Translations under genes and position numbers: made by a program
The notes under the pieces: generated by a model
Told to the model about the DNA's origin: nothing
Databases searched by the model: none
Seen by the model: only the letters and a program-made list of their open reading frames with translations
Shown here: in pieces, positions 8,214 to 15,156 of the stretch
Numbering within the stretch: position 1 is the stretch's first letter
Layout: every line of letters starts with the position of its first letter
Source: an uncultured Eubacterium sp.
GTDB lineage: Bacteria; Bacillota; Clostridia; Lachnospirales; CAG-274
Length of the DNA: 64,000 bases
Reading direction: 5' to 3'
NCBI GenBank assembly: GCA_900551755.1
Contig: URXK01000008.1
Coordinates: forward strand, 1 to 64,000

Positions 8214-9055
8214 TTTTTAATTGCCTCCTTGCTTAAAAAGCTAATATCTAATGGCTTAACACCATTTGTAAGTGAGCCTATAGAAATAACATTGACACCG
8301 CAACCCTTAAAATTGGCTATTGTATCAATAGTTATACCACCTGATGCCTCTGTAATAATGTGGCTAGGCACAAGTTTTTGTAATTCTTTTATTTCTTCCG
8401 GACTTCTGTTGTCAAACATAATAACATCAGCTCCAGCTTCAACAGCTTCAATTACTTGTTCTCTTGTTTCAGTTTCAACTTCAACCTTAACCATATGACC
8501 AAGTTGAGCTTTAACTTTTTCAACGGCTTTAGTTATGCCACCAGCAAAGGCTATATGATTATCCTTAAGCATAACACCGTCATAAAGAGCATAACGATGG
8601 TTAAAGCAACCACCCTTAGTAACAGCATATTTTTCAAATAATCTAAGTCCAGGGTGAGTTTTTCTTGTGTCAACAATTCTTATTGATGGGTCATCTAGCT
8701 TAGTTACAAGATTATTGCCCATAGTAGCAATACCACTCATAAGTTGCATTAGGTTAAGCACAATTCTTTCAGCTGTAAGGAGAGTTGAAACTCTGCCTTC
8801 AACTTCTGCAATTCTTTCACCTTTTTTAACTGGCTCACCGTCTTTCTTTAGTATGTTGATGCTGTAGTCATTGCTGAAAAAAGAATATGTCAAATCAATA
8901 ACATCAGTACCACAAACAATACCATTATCCTTAGCTACAAAGTAGCCTACACCTCTTACATCATCACCGAAAACAAGGTCAGTTGATAAATCTCCTGTAC
9001 CAATATCTTCTTTTAAATAAGATGCAATTAATTCTTTAGCAAGTAGCTTATTCAT
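8210..9055 (-). CDS. nadC: Nicotinate-nucleotide pyrophosphorylase (carboxylating) NadC
   Basis: A 281-residue quinolinate phosphoribosyltransferase. Landmarks are LKEDIGTGDLSTDLV at the N terminus, TRKTHPGLR (phosphoribosyl and quinolinate contacts), LKDNHI and ASGGITIDTIANF near the C terminus. It makes nicotinate mononucleotide from quinolinate and phosphoribosyl pyrophosphate, the step after NadA. It is first in a nadC-nadA unit with a SigA-like promoter upstream and an AAAGGAGG site before ATG 9055. No NiaR-like operator was recognised. Confidence 0.95.
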   Translation of the reverse strand: MNKLLAKELIASYLKEDIGTGDLSTDLVFGDDVRGVGYFVAKDNGIVCGTDVIDLTYSFFSNDYSINILKKDGEPVKKGERIAEVEGRVSTLLTAERIVLNLMQLMSGIATMGNNLVTKLDDPSIRIVDTRKTHPGLRLFEKYAVTKGGCFNHRYALYDGVMLKDNHIAFAGGITKAVEKVKAQLGHMVKVEVETETREQVIEAVEAGADVIMFDNRSPEEIKELQKLVPSHIITEASGGITIDTIANFKGCGVNVISIGSLTNGVKPLDISFLSKEAIKK

Positions 9056-9088
9056 TTTTATCCTCCTTTAAGGAACATTATTGATGAA

Positions 9089-9117
9089 ATTTTAACATAA
9101 ATATCATATTTTTTCAA
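9089..9117 (-). promoter_or_regulatory. Promoter of nadC-nadA
   Basis: On the minus strand: TTGAAA (9117-9112), 17-nt spacer, TAAAAT (9094-9089). Confidence 0.65.
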
Positions 9118-9247
9118 TAGGAAACCTTTAATAATTGTTGCAAACAAGCTTAAAATGGAATATTTTAAAAAATTTTTATGTGGACTTGCAAGATATGATA
9201 ATAATTGCATAGACTTTATTGTATTTAATTTTGGAGGTAACTTATAT

Positions 9248-9436
9248 ATGGGTTGCAGTAACAATAGTATTATCTGGATTATAATTATTTTGCTTTTCTG
9301 TGGTTGTAATGGTAACAACAATGGCATTGGTAACTTCTTTGGCTGTGGCAATGATTGTAGCTGGATAATTATACTTGTTATTCTTCTTTGCTGCTGTGGC
9401 AATAACAACTTTGGACTTTGTGAGTCTAAGTGCTAA
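9248..9436 (+). CDS. Small Cys/Gly/Asn-rich hydrophobic protein
   Basis: A 62-residue protein starting MGCSNNSIIW, with a strong ribosome-binding site (GGAGGTAAC) just upstream of ATG 9248 and a terminator after the stop. It consists of two hydrophobic stretches (IIWIIIILLF and WIIILVILL), each followed by Cys-rich turns (CGCN, LLCCCGNNN), and ends in LCESKC. Ten cysteines in 62 residues is extreme. It resembles the small proteins annotated in clostridia as chorion-class high-cysteine proteins; no function is established. By analogy with other tiny Cys-rich proteins of spore formers it may be membrane- or coat-associated, which is inference only. The longer frame starting at 9155 has no ribosome-binding site. 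Confidence 0.7.
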   Translation: MGCSNNSIIWIIIILLFCGCNGNNNGIGNFFGCGNDCSWIIILVILLCCCGNNNFGLCESKC

Positions 9437-9445
9437 TTGAGTGCA

Positions 9446-9484
9446 AATCAAAAAGGGCTGCTAAATGCAGTCCTTTTTGATTGT
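9446..9484. terminator. Bidirectional terminator between the Cys-rich gene and apbE
   Basis: AATCAAAAAGG (9446-9456) pairs with CCTTTTTGATT (9472-9482), with an inner CTGC/GCAG stem. The stem flanks supply T-runs in both directions between convergent genes. Confidence 0.85.
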
Positions 9485-9511
9485 CAAAAATCAACAGTTA
9501 AAATATTTTAA

Positions 9512-10501
9512 CTATTCAATTCCATACAAATACTGTTTATCATTTTTATCTATCCACATAACCTTTAAATTATTGCTTTTTGCTAGCTTAATACCTTCGT
9601 CATAAGGCAATATAAATAATGCTGTAGAAAACATATCCCCCTCAAGGGAGCTATTAGTAACCACAGTAACTTCCTTATTATTTTCAGATGGAAAAAGGGT
9701 TTTGCTATCAATAATGTGGTGGTATCTTTTGCCATTATAGTCATAATACCTTTGATAGTTACCACTAGTAACAGCAGATTGGTTAGATAAATCAAATGAA
9801 TATATATATTCATCATTGTTATCAGGAGAAACTACGCCGGTTTTAAAACTTTCTTTATCCTTATCATTAATGGCTATAACATTTCCACCAAGATTTATTA
9901 ATGCAACCTTAATACCTTTAGATTTAAGATATTTAACGGCATAATCAGCAGCATATCCCTTTGCTATAGCTCCAACATCAATGGAAGTATATTTATCTTT
10001 TATAAATATAGTTGAGTTATTTTCATCTATTACAATAGAATTAATATCTGTGTGTTTACTAGCTTCAATAAGTTCCGTATTTGTTGGTATTGCATAAACA
10101 TTATTATTTAAGGCATTTTCTCTGTAATTATGCCATATATTAAGCACAGAACCCATAGCTATATTAACAGTTTTATTGGTCTTTTCATAAGCATATTTAC
10201 CAGCTTTTATAAGCTCTAAAGTTTCTGGTTGAACCTTAACTGGTTTTATGCCTGCATTGTCATTTATAGTCTTAATATTATTAATGTCTTTATAATTGTT
10301 ATAAATATCAAATTGTTTGTTTAAGTTTAAAAGTTTGGCGTGAAGTTCTTTAGTTATTTCGTCAAATTCGTCTTTTTTATTTGTATAAATAGTTATGGTA
10401 CTGTAGGTGTCAAATACATCTAAGTATTCTGTTGTATATTTTTCTTGTTCACAACCACACATAAGCAAAAGAAAAAATAGAGCAAATATAATTTTTTTCA
10501 T
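9512..10501 (-). CDS. apbE: FAD:protein FMN transferase (ApbE lipoprotein)
   Basis: A 329-residue lipoprotein: hydrophobic signal MKKIIFALFFLLLM ending in the lipobox MCGC, so it should be anchored on the outer membrane face. The body shows ApbE motifs: DTYSTITIYT, AIAKGYAADYAVKYL, LINLGGNV, the TSGNYQRYY substrate loop and HHIIDSKT with the metal site. ApbE transfers FMN from FAD to a Thr in exported flavoproteins such as Rnf/Nqr subunits. No Rnf/Nqr gene is in the window; an FMN-binding-like membrane protein lies at 23282-23692. It is flanked by a bidirectional terminator downstream. Confidence 0.93.
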   Translation of the reverse strand: MKKIIFALFFLLLMCGCEQEKYTTEYLDVFDTYSTITIYTNKKDEFDEITKELHAKLLNLNKQFDIYNNYKDINNIKTINDNAGIKPVKVQPETLELIKAGKYAYEKTNKTVNIAMGSVLNIWHNYRENALNNNVYAIPTNTELIEASKHTDINSIVIDENNSTIFIKDKYTSIDVGAIAKGYAADYAVKYLKSKGIKVALINLGGNVIAINDKDKESFKTGVVSPDNNDEYIYSFDLSNQSAVTSGNYQRYYDYNGKRYHHIIDSKTLFPSENNKEVTVVTNSSLEGDMFSTALFILPYDEGIKLAKSNNLKVMWIDKNDKQYLYGIE

Positions 10502-10570
10502 TTTTTTCTCCTTGATAACCTAATTATTTTTATTGAGTATACAACAATATTTTTATTATGTCAAAAGTTA

Positions 10571-10599
10571 TAGACAAAAGCATAAATAAATGTTATAAT
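10571..10599 (+). promoter_or_regulatory. Promoter of the nitronate monooxygenase gene
   Basis: TAGACA (10571-10576), 17-nt spacer, TATAAT (10594-10599). Confidence 0.75.
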
Positions 10600-10621
10600 T
10601 ATAAAGAGTAAGTTTGAATAA

Positions 10622-10639
10622 GTATATCTTCGGATATAT
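10622..10639 (+). other. TTCG-tetraloop hairpin in the 5' UTR
   Basis: GTATATC (10622-10628), TTCG loop, GATATAT (10633-10639). It lies between promoter and start codon, about 26 nt before ATG 10666. No T-run follows, so it is not a terminator; it may stabilise the mRNA 5' end. Confidence 0.4.
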
Positions 10640-10665
10640 ATATTTATAGATATGAGGTAATTTTA

Positions 10666-11715
10666 ATGAAAAATTTAGTAATTGGTGATTTAGTTGCAAA
10701 AATCCCTATTATACAGGGTGGTATGGGTGTAGGCGTAAGTCTTCACAAGCTTGCTGCCGCTGTTGCAAGAGAGGGTGGTATAGGTGTGATTTCTGCAGCA
10801 CAGCCAGGTTTTAGAGAGCCTGACTTCTATACCAATACCTTTGAGGCAAATATGCGTGCCCTTCAAAGAGAAATTAAACTTGCTAAGGAGGAGTCTAACG
10901 GCGGTATAATTGGTGTTAATATTATGGTTGCTGTTACTCACTATGAAGATTTTGTAAAGTGCTGTATTGACAATGGTGCTGACATTATTATTTCCGGAGC
11001 AGGTCTTCCTATGGACCTTCCTAAGTTTGCAGAAGGTTCAGACATTAAGCTTGCACCTATTGTTTCATCAGCAAAGGCCTGTAAGGTTATTTTCTCACGC
11101 TGGGTGAAGAAATATAATAGACTTCCAGATTTACTTGTTATTGAAGGTCCAAAGGCTGGTGGTCACTTAGGTTTTAAGGCTGAGGAAGTATTGTCAATTG
11201 ACAATTTTGATGATGAAATACTTAAGATAATAGAGACTAAAAAGGAATTTGAAGAAAAATACAACAAGACTATTCCTGTTGTATTTGGTGGTGGTGTATA
11301 TTCTAAGGAAGATGTTAATCACTGCATTAATGACCTTGGTCTTGATGGTGTTCAGATGGCTACTCGTTTTGTAGCAACTGAAGAATGTGATGCTGATATA
11401 GCCTTTAAGCAGGCTTATGTTGATGCAAAACTTGAAGATGTTAAAATAGTTAAAAGTCCAGTAGGTATGCCTGGTAGAGCGTTGAATAATCACTTTATCA
11501 AGGATATTGTGGCTGAAGGTTGCAAGATTTCACGCTGTTTCAAGTGCCTTGTTCACTGTGACCCTAAGACTATACCATACTGTATATCTCAGGCACTTTT
11601 TAATGGTGCAAATGGTGACATTGATAATGCACTTGTGTTCTGTGGTGAAAATGTTTACAAAATTGACAAAATTTCAACTGTTAAGGATATTATAGATGAG
11701 GTTTTGGAAAGATAA
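10666..11715 (+). CDS. Nitronate monooxygenase / FabK-like flavoprotein
   Basis: A 349-residue FMN-dependent TIM-barrel protein of the 2-nitropropane dioxygenase family. It opens with IPIIQGGMGVGVSLHKLAAAVAREGGIGVISAA; IEGPKAGGHLGF is the phosphate and substrate loop and VVFGGGVYS and GVQMATRFVATEE complete the FMN site. The same fold includes the enoyl-ACP reductase FabK. The Cys-rich C terminus (ISRCFKCLVHCDP, then IPYC) is common in clostridial members annotated as nitronate monooxygenase. No fatty-acid genes adjoin it, which slightly favours nitronate monooxygenase or an uncharacterised oxidoreductase over FabK. Three SseB-domain genes follow closely and may be cotranscribed. Confidence 0.85.
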   Translation: MKNLVIGDLVAKIPIIQGGMGVGVSLHKLAAAVAREGGIGVISAAQPGFREPDFYTNTFEANMRALQREIKLAKEESNGGIIGVNIMVAVTHYEDFVKCCIDNGADIIISGAGLPMDLPKFAEGSDIKLAPIVSSAKACKVIFSRWVKKYNRLPDLLVIEGPKAGGHLGFKAEEVLSIDNFDDEILKIIETKKEFEEKYNKTIPVVFGGGVYSKEDVNHCINDLGLDGVQMATRFVATEECDADIAFKQAYVDAKLEDVKIVKSPVGMPGRALNNHFIKDIVAEGCKISRCFKCLVHCDPKTIPYCISQALFNGANGDIDNALVFCGENVYKIDKISTVKDIIDEVLER

Positions 11716-11753
11716 AAATAAAAATATTGAAAAGGTAATGAGAGGTTAAAGAA

Positions 11754-12149
11754 ATGAATAATATACCAGATAATACTAAACTTATTGAAGCTATTAAGCA
11801 GTTTAAGGCAGTAAGAACTGTAATTTTTCAGGAAGAATTTTATAAGGCAGTAGTTGCTACAAGATTTTTCGTTCCTGTTGCTGTTGAAAAGAGCGATAGC
11901 AAGGAAAAGAATGGTAAGTATTGTGCTGTAACAACTAGCAATGGCTTAAAGTTAATAAGTGTGTTCTCAAGCAAGGAAGAGCTTGAAAAGTGCTATGGCG
12001 ATAGAGATGATGTAATCGGTGTTTTACACGATTTCCCTACATTAAGAAACTTAATCGTTAACGAAAAGAGTGGTCTTGATGGACTTGTTATTGATGCACA
12101 GGGCGAAAACATTGCTATACTCAGAGAGGAAATGCTTCCAAGAGAATAA
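11754..12149 (+). CDS. SseB-domain protein, tandem copy 1
   Basis: A 131-residue protein matching the SseB N-terminal domain: an N-terminal helix (NTKLIEAIKQF), RFFVPVAVE, then TTSNGLKLISVFSSKEELEK and a C-terminal GLDGLVIDAQGENIAILRE block. SseB was named from an enhanced serine sensitivity phenotype in E. coli; the molecular role is unknown. It lies 38 bp after the nitronate monooxygenase gene and 17 bp before the second copy. All three copies keep the FVPV and GxxIDxxGxN blocks, which supports a shared origin by duplication. Confidence 0.82.
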   Translation: MNNIPDNTKLIEAIKQFKAVRTVIFQEEFYKAVVATRFFVPVAVEKSDSKEKNGKYCAVTTSNGLKLISVFSSKEELEKCYGDRDDVIGVLHDFPTLRNLIVNEKSGLDGLVIDAQGENIAILREEMLPRE

Positions 12150-12166
12150 TAGAGGAGTTTATGCTT

Positions 12167-12931
12167 ATGAATGTTCCTATTGATAATACAGCACTTGTAA
12201 GTGCAGCTAGTAAAATAAAAGAAAATAACACACAAGAAAATAGATTAGACTTCCTTAAACTTTTGTTGGGTGCAAGTTTTATTTTGCCTGTGGTTATTAT
12301 TCCAGAGCCTGTTAATAATAAAGTGTCAGCTGATGCTACAGTTAATTATTTCTCAATGGAAACAAGTCAAGGGCTTGTGTACCTTGCTGTGTTCACTAGT
12401 GGTGAAGAATTTGAAAAGTGGAACAAAAACCCTAATAAGATGTATCTTATAAGAGGGTATGATAATATTAAAAACATTGTAATGAGTAAAAAAGAGTACG
12501 ATGGTTTTGTTATTGACCCTTGTGGGTGCAATATGGCTATTCAAAAAGGTCTTATACAAAACATTGAAAAAGCAAGCAATCCAGAAGTCCTTATTAAACC
12601 TGAAAAAGTACAGACAGAGGGTAATATAGGACTTAAGCCTGTTTATAATCCACCAGAAAACCTTAAAAATGCACTCCTTGATTACTTTAAATCTCAGGAT
12701 AACATAAGTAAGGCTTACTATATGGAAACAGTAAGAAAGGGAGAAACTTCTACAACACCTGTCCTTGTTGTTGAATTTTGCAAGGAGGGTAGCCTTAAGG
12801 CTGCCTTTGATGGTATTGCTGAAGTGGCACACTCAGTTATGAAAAAGGGTGAAACTATAGGACTTATGCCTGCTTTTGACAAAATAGCACAAAAATATAT
12901 AAAGGACGCTGTTCCTTTTTACAGAAAATAA
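12167..12931 (+). CDS. SseB-domain protein, tandem copy 2, two-domain
   Basis: A 254-residue protein with the N-terminal SseB domain (SFILPVVIIPEP, TSQGLVYLAVFTSGEEFEKW, YDGFVIDPCGCNMAI) and, unlike its neighbours, a second C-terminal domain (from about residue 150: LLDYFKSQDNISKAYYMETV) of the SseB C-terminal type. ATG 12167 is chosen over ATG 12161 because the AGAGGAG site at 12151-12157 is only 3 nt from 12161 but 9 nt from 12167, and the MNVPIDNT start lines up with copy 1. It is the full-length member; copies 1 and 3 look like shortened paralogues. Confidence 0.82.
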   Translation: MNVPIDNTALVSAASKIKENNTQENRLDFLKLLLGASFILPVVIIPEPVNNKVSADATVNYFSMETSQGLVYLAVFTSGEEFEKWNKNPNKMYLIRGYDNIKNIVMSKKEYDGFVIDPCGCNMAIQKGLIQNIEKASNPEVLIKPEKVQTEGNIGLKPVYNPPENLKNALLDYFKSQDNISKAYYMETVRKGETSTTPVLVVEFCKEGSLKAAFDGIAEVAHSVMKKGETIGLMPAFDKIAQKYIKDAVPFYRK

Positions 12932-12941
12932 GAGGTGTACT

Positions 12942-13343
12942 ATGAGTAACGCATTATCGGAGAGTATAGTTAATTTAAAAACTGACGCATCTGTTGAAAA
13001 TAAAAAGAATTTTGTATCTAAGTTAATAAGTGAAAAGTTTTTTGTGCCTGTAATTGTTGAGGCTGATGAAAAAACTCACAATATTACAAAAATGGGCTAT
13101 TATTCTATATCTACTGAAAAGGGTAGTTATTTACTTGTTTTCTCAAGTGTAGAGGCTATTGGTGCTTGGAGAAAAGATGTTCAGTTCTTAGAGCTTGGAT
13201 TTAAAGATGTTTCTAGTCTTGTTAGTATTGAGGGTGCTGAATATACTGGTATTGAAATCGACCACGGTGGCAATAGTATGGCACTTAAAAAGGATTTTAT
13301 CAATAAGATTAAAGAACATATTAATGTAAAAAAGAAAAATTAA
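12942..13343 (+). CDS. SseB-domain protein, tandem copy 3
   Basis: A 133-residue paralogue: SEKFFVPVIVEAD, TEKGSYLLVFSSVEAIGAWR and YTGIEIDHGGNSMALKKDF follow the same plan as copies 1 and 2. It begins 10 bp after copy 2 and is followed by a strong terminator, so the three copies form the end of one transcription unit. Sequence identity between copies looks low apart from the motif blocks, so the duplication is old. Function unknown. Confidence 0.8.
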   Translation: MSNALSESIVNLKTDASVENKKNFVSKLISEKFFVPVIVEADEKTHNITKMGYYSISTEKGSYLLVFSSVEAIGAWRKDVQFLELGFKDVSSLVSIEGAEYTGIEIDHGGNSMALKKDFINKIKEHINVKKKN

Positions 13344-13350
13344 TGAATTT

Positions 13351-13430
13351 AAAAAAGCTGTGGTTTGTTAAAGCACTTAAGATTTTATCTAACTTTAAGT
13401 GTCAGTACAAATAACCACAGCTTTTTTGTT
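13351..13430 (+). terminator. Terminator of the SseB-like cluster
   Basis: AAAAAAGCTGTGGTT (13351-13365) pairs with AACCACAGCTTTTTT (13413-13427), with an inner CACTTAA/TTAAGTG stem (13374-13380/13395-13401). It can also serve the SRP RNA on the other strand. Confidence 0.85.
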
Positions 13431-13469
13431 TTATTGTTATAAATAAATTGAAATTTTACAAATAAAAAA

Positions 13470-13739
13470 TCCTGTGCATCCAATCTCGACAGTAGCTTCC
13501 AGACGGAACGGCAGGTTTCAACTCAAATCAAGCAACCTCGCAACACACGAAAATGACTGCTTAGTGCTGCTTCCTTCCGGATCTGACACGGTTCACAGGT
13601 TTCCGTTGTGCAAGACTCAATCGTCAACATTGAAAATCTGACGGCTGACTCCACAAACTAAAGCCTCAATATGGACATAATCTCTGCTAAAGCGGATTGC
13701 AGACTACAGGGCACCGCTACCTCCCCGACTAGCACAGGA
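13470..13739 (-). ncRNA. ffs: Signal recognition particle RNA, large bacterial type
   Basis: About 270 nt on the minus strand. The universally conserved apical element of SRP domain IV is read as GATCCGGAAGGAAGCAGC (13590-13573). The ends close on each other: TCCTGTGC at the 5' end (13739-13732) pairs with GCACAGGA at the 3' end (13477-13470), followed by a T-run. The length indicates the Bacillus/Clostridium scRNA with an Alu domain rather than the short 4.5S form; GTGCTAGTCGGGGAGGTAGCGGTGCC near the 5' side is the Alu part. A TTGACA/TAAAAT promoter lies immediately upstream. Location next to tadA is usual in Firmicutes. Confidence 0.95.
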
Positions 13740-13746
13740 CTACTAT

Positions 13747-13775
13747 ATTTTACTATGTATTTACCAAAATGTCAA
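13747..13775 (-). promoter_or_regulatory. Promoter of the SRP RNA gene
   Basis: On the minus strand: TTGACA (13775-13770), 17-nt spacer, TAAAAT (13752-13747), ending about 7 nt before the RNA 5' end. Confidence 0.8.
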
Positions 13776-13782
13776 TAAATTT

Positions 13783-14424
13783 TTAATTAAGAATTTCGCC
13801 AAAACTTAACAAAAAGTGGTGGGCTGATGTTCTTGTTTCATTCCAACGGTCTTTGTTGCCCTCATCATATACTGCTGTTACTGTCATACCGGCTGATTTA
13901 GCTGATTTAACACCTTTAGCAATATCCTCGTAAACCATACATTCCTCTGGCTTTACACCTAGTTTTTTTGCACACAGCAAATATATATCAGGAAAATCCT
14001 TATTTCTAACACCGCTTGTGCCGTCAACAAATGTGTCAAACCAGCTTGCAATTCCCTCTCTTTCAAGAACTGGTATATAATATTCTGGATTTGATGCTGT
14101 TGCAAGACCTATTTTAAGTCCCATATTTTTAACTTTTGCTATGTAATCTTTTGCATAAGGCTTAAGTTTAACATTGTTGGCATATTCATAAAGGGCGTGG
14201 CTATTCCATTCTGCCATTATATCTTCAATGGTTTCAGGCAAATTGTAGGTTTCTTTAGTATAAATAGCACCATTTACAAAACTCATTGTGCTTATGGCAT
14301 CAACATAATCTTGTGGTACAGCCATACCTCTTGATTTAAAAAAGTCCTCATCGACTTTTCGCCACACATAGGTGCTGTCTGCTATTGTTCCGTCAAAATC
14401 AAATATAACTGCTTTTATAGACAT
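13783..14424 (-). CDS. HAD-superfamily hydrolase (beta-phosphoglucomutase-like)
   Basis: A 213-residue phosphatase of the HAD subfamily IA. Motif I is VIFDFDGTIADS (nucleophile Asp and acid/base Asp), motif II is IGLATAS, the conserved Lys is in SGVRNKDFPD, and motif IV is YEDIAKGVKSAKSAGM. A four-helix cap sits between motifs I and II. The substrate cannot be told; such proteins act on sugar phosphates or nucleotides. It is the last gene of the pepF-tadA-HAD operon, 4 bp after tadA. The SRP RNA promoter lies just beyond its stop. Confidence 0.85.
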   Translation of the reverse strand: MSIKAVIFDFDGTIADSTYVWRKVDEDFFKSRGMAVPQDYVDAISTMSFVNGAIYTKETYNLPETIEDIMAEWNSHALYEYANNVKLKPYAKDYIAKVKNMGLKIGLATASNPEYYIPVLEREGIASWFDTFVDGTSGVRNKDFPDIYLLCAKKLGVKPEECMVYEDIAKGVKSAKSAGMTVTAVYDEGNKDRWNETRTSAHHFLLSFGEILN

Positions 14425-14428
14425 AATA

Positions 14429-15142
14429 TTAACCTTTCTTTTTGTCTTTCCAGTAGCTCCATTTTAGCTTTTTAGGGTCGTGTTCTGTATTGTTAGCATA
14501 GTATACTGCCATTCTGTACATATAGAGAACACATCTGTCAATATGTTCTCCTTTTTCATTACATTCTCTTTCATATAGTTCTTCTGGATTTTTACCTTTT
14601 AAATCCTTAATAGAGTAAATGCCTAGGCTATTTAGATGCTTTTCTGTGTTTTTGCCAACATTAGGAATACTTTGCAAGTCACTTTTTTCTCTAAATTTTT
14701 TGAAAAAACTTTGCATTAGGTCAGTACATTCCTTTTGGCGTACTCCCTCAGTAATAGCTACTGTGTGATTAAATCTATCATCTTGTAAAATATTGTATAT
14801 TGAGCCAGCACAGCCTGCTTTAGGGTTTCTAGCACCGTATACTACTTCTTTAACTCTTGCTTGCAAAATAGCACCAGCACACATAGGGCAAGGCTCTACT
14901 GTTACAAAAAGTGTACAATCCTCTAATCGCCAATCATTAATATAGTTGCAAGCCTCATTTATAGCTATTATTTCGGCGTGAGCTAAAACATTGTTTTTTG
15001 TTGTTCTTAAATTAGCTCCTTTGCCTATTACTGTGTCATTATGCACAATTACACAGCCAATAGGCACTTCATTGCTTTCATAAGCCTTTTTTGCCTCTTT
15101 AATAGCCATATCCATATATTGTAAGTATTTTTCTTTATCCAT
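14429..15142 (-). CDS. tadA: tRNA adenosine deaminase TadA with C-terminal helix-hairpin-helix domain
   Basis: A 237-residue protein, about 80 longer than ordinary TadA. Residues 1-150 form the deaminase: AHAEIIA (zinc His55, proton-shuttling Glu57) and PCPMCAGA (zinc Cys85 and Cys88). It converts A34 to inosine in the tRNA-Arg anticodon. Residues 155-237 (LQSIPNVGKNTEKHLNSLGI, then HIDRCVLYMYRMAVYYA) form a helix-hairpin-helix module of the Cdd1/pathogenicity-locus type, which in clostridia is often a separate protein. The frame runs through the junction without interruption. The fusion may add nucleic-acid binding (inference). It is between pepF and the HAD gene. Confidence 0.93.
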   Translation of the reverse strand: MDKEKYLQYMDMAIKEAKKAYESNEVPIGCVIVHNDTVIGKGANLRTTKNNVLAHAEIIAINEACNYINDWRLEDCTLFVTVEPCPMCAGAILQARVKEVVYGARNPKAGCAGSIYNILQDDRFNHTVAITEGVRQKECTDLMQSFFKKFREKSDLQSIPNVGKNTEKHLNSLGIYSIKDLKGKNPEELYERECNEKGEHIDRCVLYMYRMAVYYANNTEHDPKKLKWSYWKDKKKG

Positions 15143-15156
15143 TTTATCCTCTAGTA

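Noticed and set aside
9058..9408. A 116-codon open frame on the minus strand, Pro/Leu/Ile-rich
   Set aside because: It is the antisense shadow of the small Cys-rich gene, which has its own ribosome-binding site.
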